A DNA stretch of 64,000 nt, taken from SPJN01 sp965229935 (GTDB lineage: Bacteria > Pseudomonadota > Alphaproteobacteria > SPJN01). Location of the stretch: positions 2,046,001-2,110,000 of the forward strand of contig CBDDKB010000002.1 of the NCBI GenBank assembly GCA_965229935.1. The letters run 5' to 3'. The notes under the pieces were generated by a model. That model had not been told where the DNA came from. It worked only from the letters and a program-made list of their open reading frames with translations, and did not search any database. The translations under genes were made by a program, and so were the position numbers. Below are positions 61,853 to 64,000 of the stretch, in pieces (within the stretch, counting starts at the first letter, position 1; every line of letters begins with the position of its first letter).

Positions 61853-62074
61853 ATGCCCACTACCAAGAACCCCGCAATCTTCCATGAAGGCATCTTGGGC
61901 AACTACATGATCCACATGGATCGCTCTAAGCTCACCCTCAACAACCTTGCAGGCATCACCGCAAGCCCCGGTGAAGTCATTGCTCACCTTGGTCCGCTTG
62001 AGGTGCGCATCTTCCCTTACGACTGGACGCCATTAGGTGCACTGACAGCGCGCTTTAAGGAGCCCAGAGTTTAG
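61853..62074 (+). CDS. Small protein of unknown function
   Basis: 73 residues from ATG 61853, eight bases after GAAGGAG, the best ribosome site in the area; the frame is open upstream to 61739. The product (MPTTKNPAIFHEG..., ending ARFKEPRV) is soluble, with no motif I recognise. First gene of the region behind tRNA-Leu. Confidence 0.55.
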   Translation: MPTTKNPAIFHEGILGNYMIHMDRSKLTLNNLAGITASPGEVIAHLGPLEVRIFPYDWTPLGALTARFKEPRV

Positions 62075-62208
62075 TCAGTTTCACCGCTGAACCGTCAAGG
62101 GGCGTATCTAACAAGGTGCGCCTCTTTTGCTGTTGACATGACACACAATGTTCCGTGTATGTTCTGGTCTCTAGTGCTTCACTCAGACAGACCAAGGAGC
62201 CCCCCTCA

Positions 62209-62496
62209 GTGCCACCAAGGACACCTTACTGGAAACTAGGAGGCCACCGCTGGACCTGCATTGTTGAGGTGTGTCGTGAAGACAGTGTAAGCGGCGCTCA
62301 TCGCTGGTCTGCTGAAGAAGTACAGGTGAAGACCAATTTTGATAATCAGCTCTTAGAGCGCCTTGAGAGGTCCTTGGAGGCCCCTTACAGAGACAGGTTG
62401 TTGGAGTATGATTTGAGAGTGGCTGAGGTGTTGCGTCCAGCTTCTTTAAAAGGCCACTCAACTGACTTTGGCGAGCAAAGGTTCACAGATACATAG
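62209..62496 (+). CDS. Small protein of unknown function
   Basis: 95 residues if started at GTG 62209, which follows AAGGAG at good distance; an ATG at 62155 in frame has no ribosome site. Charged, Arg/Glu-rich C-terminal half with a helical look (LLERLERSLEAPYRDRLLEY). Not recognised. Composition like the rest of the island; convergent with the polymerase-like gene. Confidence 0.45.
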   Translation: MPPRTPYWKLGGHRWTCIVEVCREDSVSGAHRWSAEEVQVKTNFDNQLLERLERSLEAPYRDRLLEYDLRVAEVLRPASLKGHSTDFGEQRFTDT

Positions 62497-62777
62497 ACAG
62501 AGGCGAAAGATTATCAGGAGGCAACCACAAGGCTGTGATTTGCCCTGTAGTTACCCCCCAATGTTTGCCGGGAAGCCCTTACGCACCCCCCTAATGAGTA
62601 TGTGTATGTATCACTAAGATAGCTCTAAGAGCTACTAAGGTATGATGACCATCATCTACCTACCTAGTACCTACCAGCCTAGGTAACCCTGAAGGGTACC
62701 TTAAGAGTACCTTTAAGCTTCCTGAGAGTGCTTAAGGTGTCTTCAGGGACCTCCCATAGTCCTATCGTGTTAGGTGG
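62497..62777. other. Palindrome-rich convergent intergenic region
   Basis: About 280 nt without a gene, with TAGCTCT-A-AGAGCTA (62620-62634), ATGATG-AC-CATCAT (62642-62655) and a long hairpin, CCCTGAAG-GGT-ACCTTAAG (62687-62705) / CTTAAGGT-GT-CTTCAGGG (62731-62748). The words TACCT/AGGTA recur many times. No T-run follows the long stem, so it is not a standard intrinsic terminator. Confidence 0.6.
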
Positions 62778-64000
62778 TCATTGTTGATTGTGGTCATAGA
62801 CTTCAATCTCAGCGGTACAGACCTGTCCCATCTCCAAGTAGAACTGTTCTTCCATGACCTGCTTAGCTATCTCAGCCTTGCTGACAGGGACCATACAGCC
62901 ATCATGTATGGGAAGTGCATGGGCACCTAGAGACTGAAGCTTCAATAGGACCTTAACCATTATGTCACTCTCCAGTCTTTGAAGTTGCATACCTACATTG
63001 GCCCCTAAGTGATGGGCAATCTTAGGGTGCTTGGCTCTAATAGCCTCGACTACATCTTCCACCTTAACTGATTGAGGGAAGAACACCCTACAGCCTCTAG
63101 GCATGGCCTCTAACGGTCGCTCTGTGTTGAACATGGACATGAATACCTTCTTGGTCCCAGCCCTTTGGTCGTACTCAGAGGAAGGCTTAAGTCCAATGTC
63201 ATAGAGGTCGCCTTCAGGAGGAGCTTCACCTTCCATCCCATAGAGTAGATTGATGTTCATGGCATGGAAGTCCACCTCGGCAATACCTTCGCTTTCGATT
63301 GTCAAACATCGTCTCCGAACTTCCTTGGGGAGGGTCTCCCAGAAGCCACTATACAGGCGACCGCCTTGTTCAAAGCTGCCATTGTTGAATATACGGACCA
63401 CCCTTTGAGCAGACCAATCAGGTAATTCGCCTATGGGCTTGCTCTTCGCCTCGTAAAGCTCCCTTGCCCGGTCTATGTCAAAGCCTATTGAAGCCTGCCC
63501 TAGCCGCTGATTGATACTTCTGATTTGATCTACCATTGCATCAGTTTCGGGAGTGTCTTCAAAAGGGATCAGATTACCTCGCGCACGCCCTTCTTTAGGC
63601 CCTCTAAGCATGATCGGCTGATGAAGGGCTAAGTCTGTTGTGAAGTCATGGGCTGTAACTTGGTGTTGGTCGATCCAAGCGACAAGCTTTGAACCTGCTT
63701 GAATAGTCGCTGTGAGGGCCTTGAAGTACCCTTGGTTGCGCTCTTGGCCTTCCTTTAGAACAAGGACAGTGTCACCCTTATTGAAGACCAGCCATCCAAG
63801 CTTGTTGAGTAGCTTAATGTCATCGCGGAAGGTCGCTGTCATGTAGGGGGGCTTGTAGCGATCCTTAGTGCGCTCAAGGTCTTCTTTGCGTACCTTGATG
63901 GCTCGTACAGGCCCTGAAAGCGACCTGTAGGCTACCGCTGCGCCACAAAGCAGTGCTGTGACAGACCGTTCAAACCTTAAGTGAGCTGCCTCGCTCCTCT
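62778..64000 (-). CDS. Family-A polymerase-like protein in an integrated element (5' partial)
   Basis: The frame stays open from 62778 through the internal ATG at 63842 to the window edge (52 more codons, including GAAVAYRSLSGPVRAIKVRK), so the true start lies beyond 64000. Counting from the internal Met: motif A-like EVDFHAMNINLLYGM (Asp191), motif B-like RAGTKKVFMSMFN with the R-x3-K spacing of family-A polymerases (Arg227/Lys231), a QRLESDIMVKVLLKL helix, and motif C-like LPIHDGCMVP (His313/Asp314). Order and spacing match a shortened family-A palm/fingers; no exonuclease motifs are visible. Known replicative polymerases are much longer. A related phage RNA polymerase fold is a less likely alternative. 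Confidence 0.55.
   Translation of the reverse strand, partial: RSEAAHLRFERSVTALLCGAAVAYRSLSGPVRAIKVRKEDLERTKDRYKPPYMTATFRDDIKLLNKLGWLVFNKGDTVLVLKEGQERNQGYFKALTATIQAGSKLVAWIDQHQVTAHDFTTDLALHQPIMLRGPKEGRARGNLIPFEDTPETDAMVDQIRSINQRLGQASIGFDIDRARELYEAKSKPIGELPDWSAQRVVRIFNNGSFEQGGRLYSGFWETLPKEVRRRCLTIESEGIAEVDFHAMNINLLYGMEGEAPPEGDLYDIGLKPSSEYDQRAGTKKVFMSMFNTERPLEAMPRGCRVFFPQSVKVEDVVEAIRAKHPKIAHHLGANVGMQLQRLESDIMVKVLLKLQSLGAHALPIHDGCMVPVSKAEIAKQVMEEQFYLEMGQVCTAEIEVYDHNQQ

Noticed and set aside
61618..61887. Open frame across tRNA-Leu
   Set aside because: It begins in the tRNA gene and its codons are the tRNA sequence; the real small gene downstream uses another frame.
1..64000. CRISPR arrays, insertion sequences, rRNA genes
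   Set aside because: No regularly spaced direct repeats, transposase-like reading frames or rRNA sequence were seen.

Overview
The window reads as chromosome of an alphaproteobacterium. Support comes from the gene order glnD-murJ-trpS, then tsaB-rimI-fur-plsC-miaB-phoH-ybeY-corC-lnt-XRE-metK-trmB, then rimP-nusA-ylxR-infB-rbfA-truB-rpsO-pnp, from the Nfu/YlxR-L7Ae gene types, from a FabA-FabB-FabI unsaturated fatty acid set, and from two sphingomonad-style TonB-dependent receptors beside TetR regulators. A marine Kordiimonadales- or Sphingomonadales-like lineage is my guess; no 16S gene is present to settle it.

Layout. 1-20 kb: housekeeping genes almost all on the + strand (nitrogen sensing, lipid II flipping, tRNA charging, Fe-S delivery, t6A synthesis, iron regulation, phospholipid synthesis, tRNA thiomethylation, rRNA maturation, lipoprotein acylation, SAM synthesis). 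20-30 kb: the transcription/translation operon from rimP to truB, followed by rpsO and pnp with heavily structured intergenic RNA. 30.2-32.9 kb: an accessory block with a CI/LexA-type self-cleaving repressor, two unknown membrane-anchored proteins behind it, and a divergent Mor-like activator. 33-35.6 kb: fabI, fabB, fabA on the - strand. 36-38.5 kb: rubrerythrin, a CCG-domain Fe-S protein and a DUF3501 protein. 38.6-41.1 kb: a - strand accessory operon with its own consensus promoter, encoding a 432-residue effector-like protein and two paralogous membrane-anchored proteins; I read it as a candidate effector/immunity locus. 41-60.5 kb: acyl-CoA dehydrogenase, GNAT, two TonB receptors, a UMF1-type MFS transporter, glutamate dehydrogenase, TetR, GST, PhoR/PhoU/PhoB with a clear Pho box, an M20 peptidase, a wax ester synthase/DGAT-like acyltransferase and another TetR. 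60.5-61.7 kb: an NDUFA9-like protein and tRNA-Leu(CAG). 61.7-64 kb: DNA of different base and codon use directly behind the tRNA, with small orphan genes and a truncated gene whose protein shows a compact family-A polymerase motif A/B/C arrangement; this looks like the start of an integrated element.

The most interesting signals are: (1) the polymerase-like protein in the tRNA-Leu island; (2) a 55-bp dispersed element at 20.1 and 45.7 kb whose two copies differ by compensatory stem changes and share a bulged A; (3) the candidate effector/immunity operon; (4) the repressor/Mor/membrane protein locus; (5) a second, out-of-frame copy of the FabI C-terminal tail just past the fabI stop. No CRISPR array, rRNA operon or recognisable insertion sequence is present. 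Both the first gene (glnD) and the last gene run off the window.
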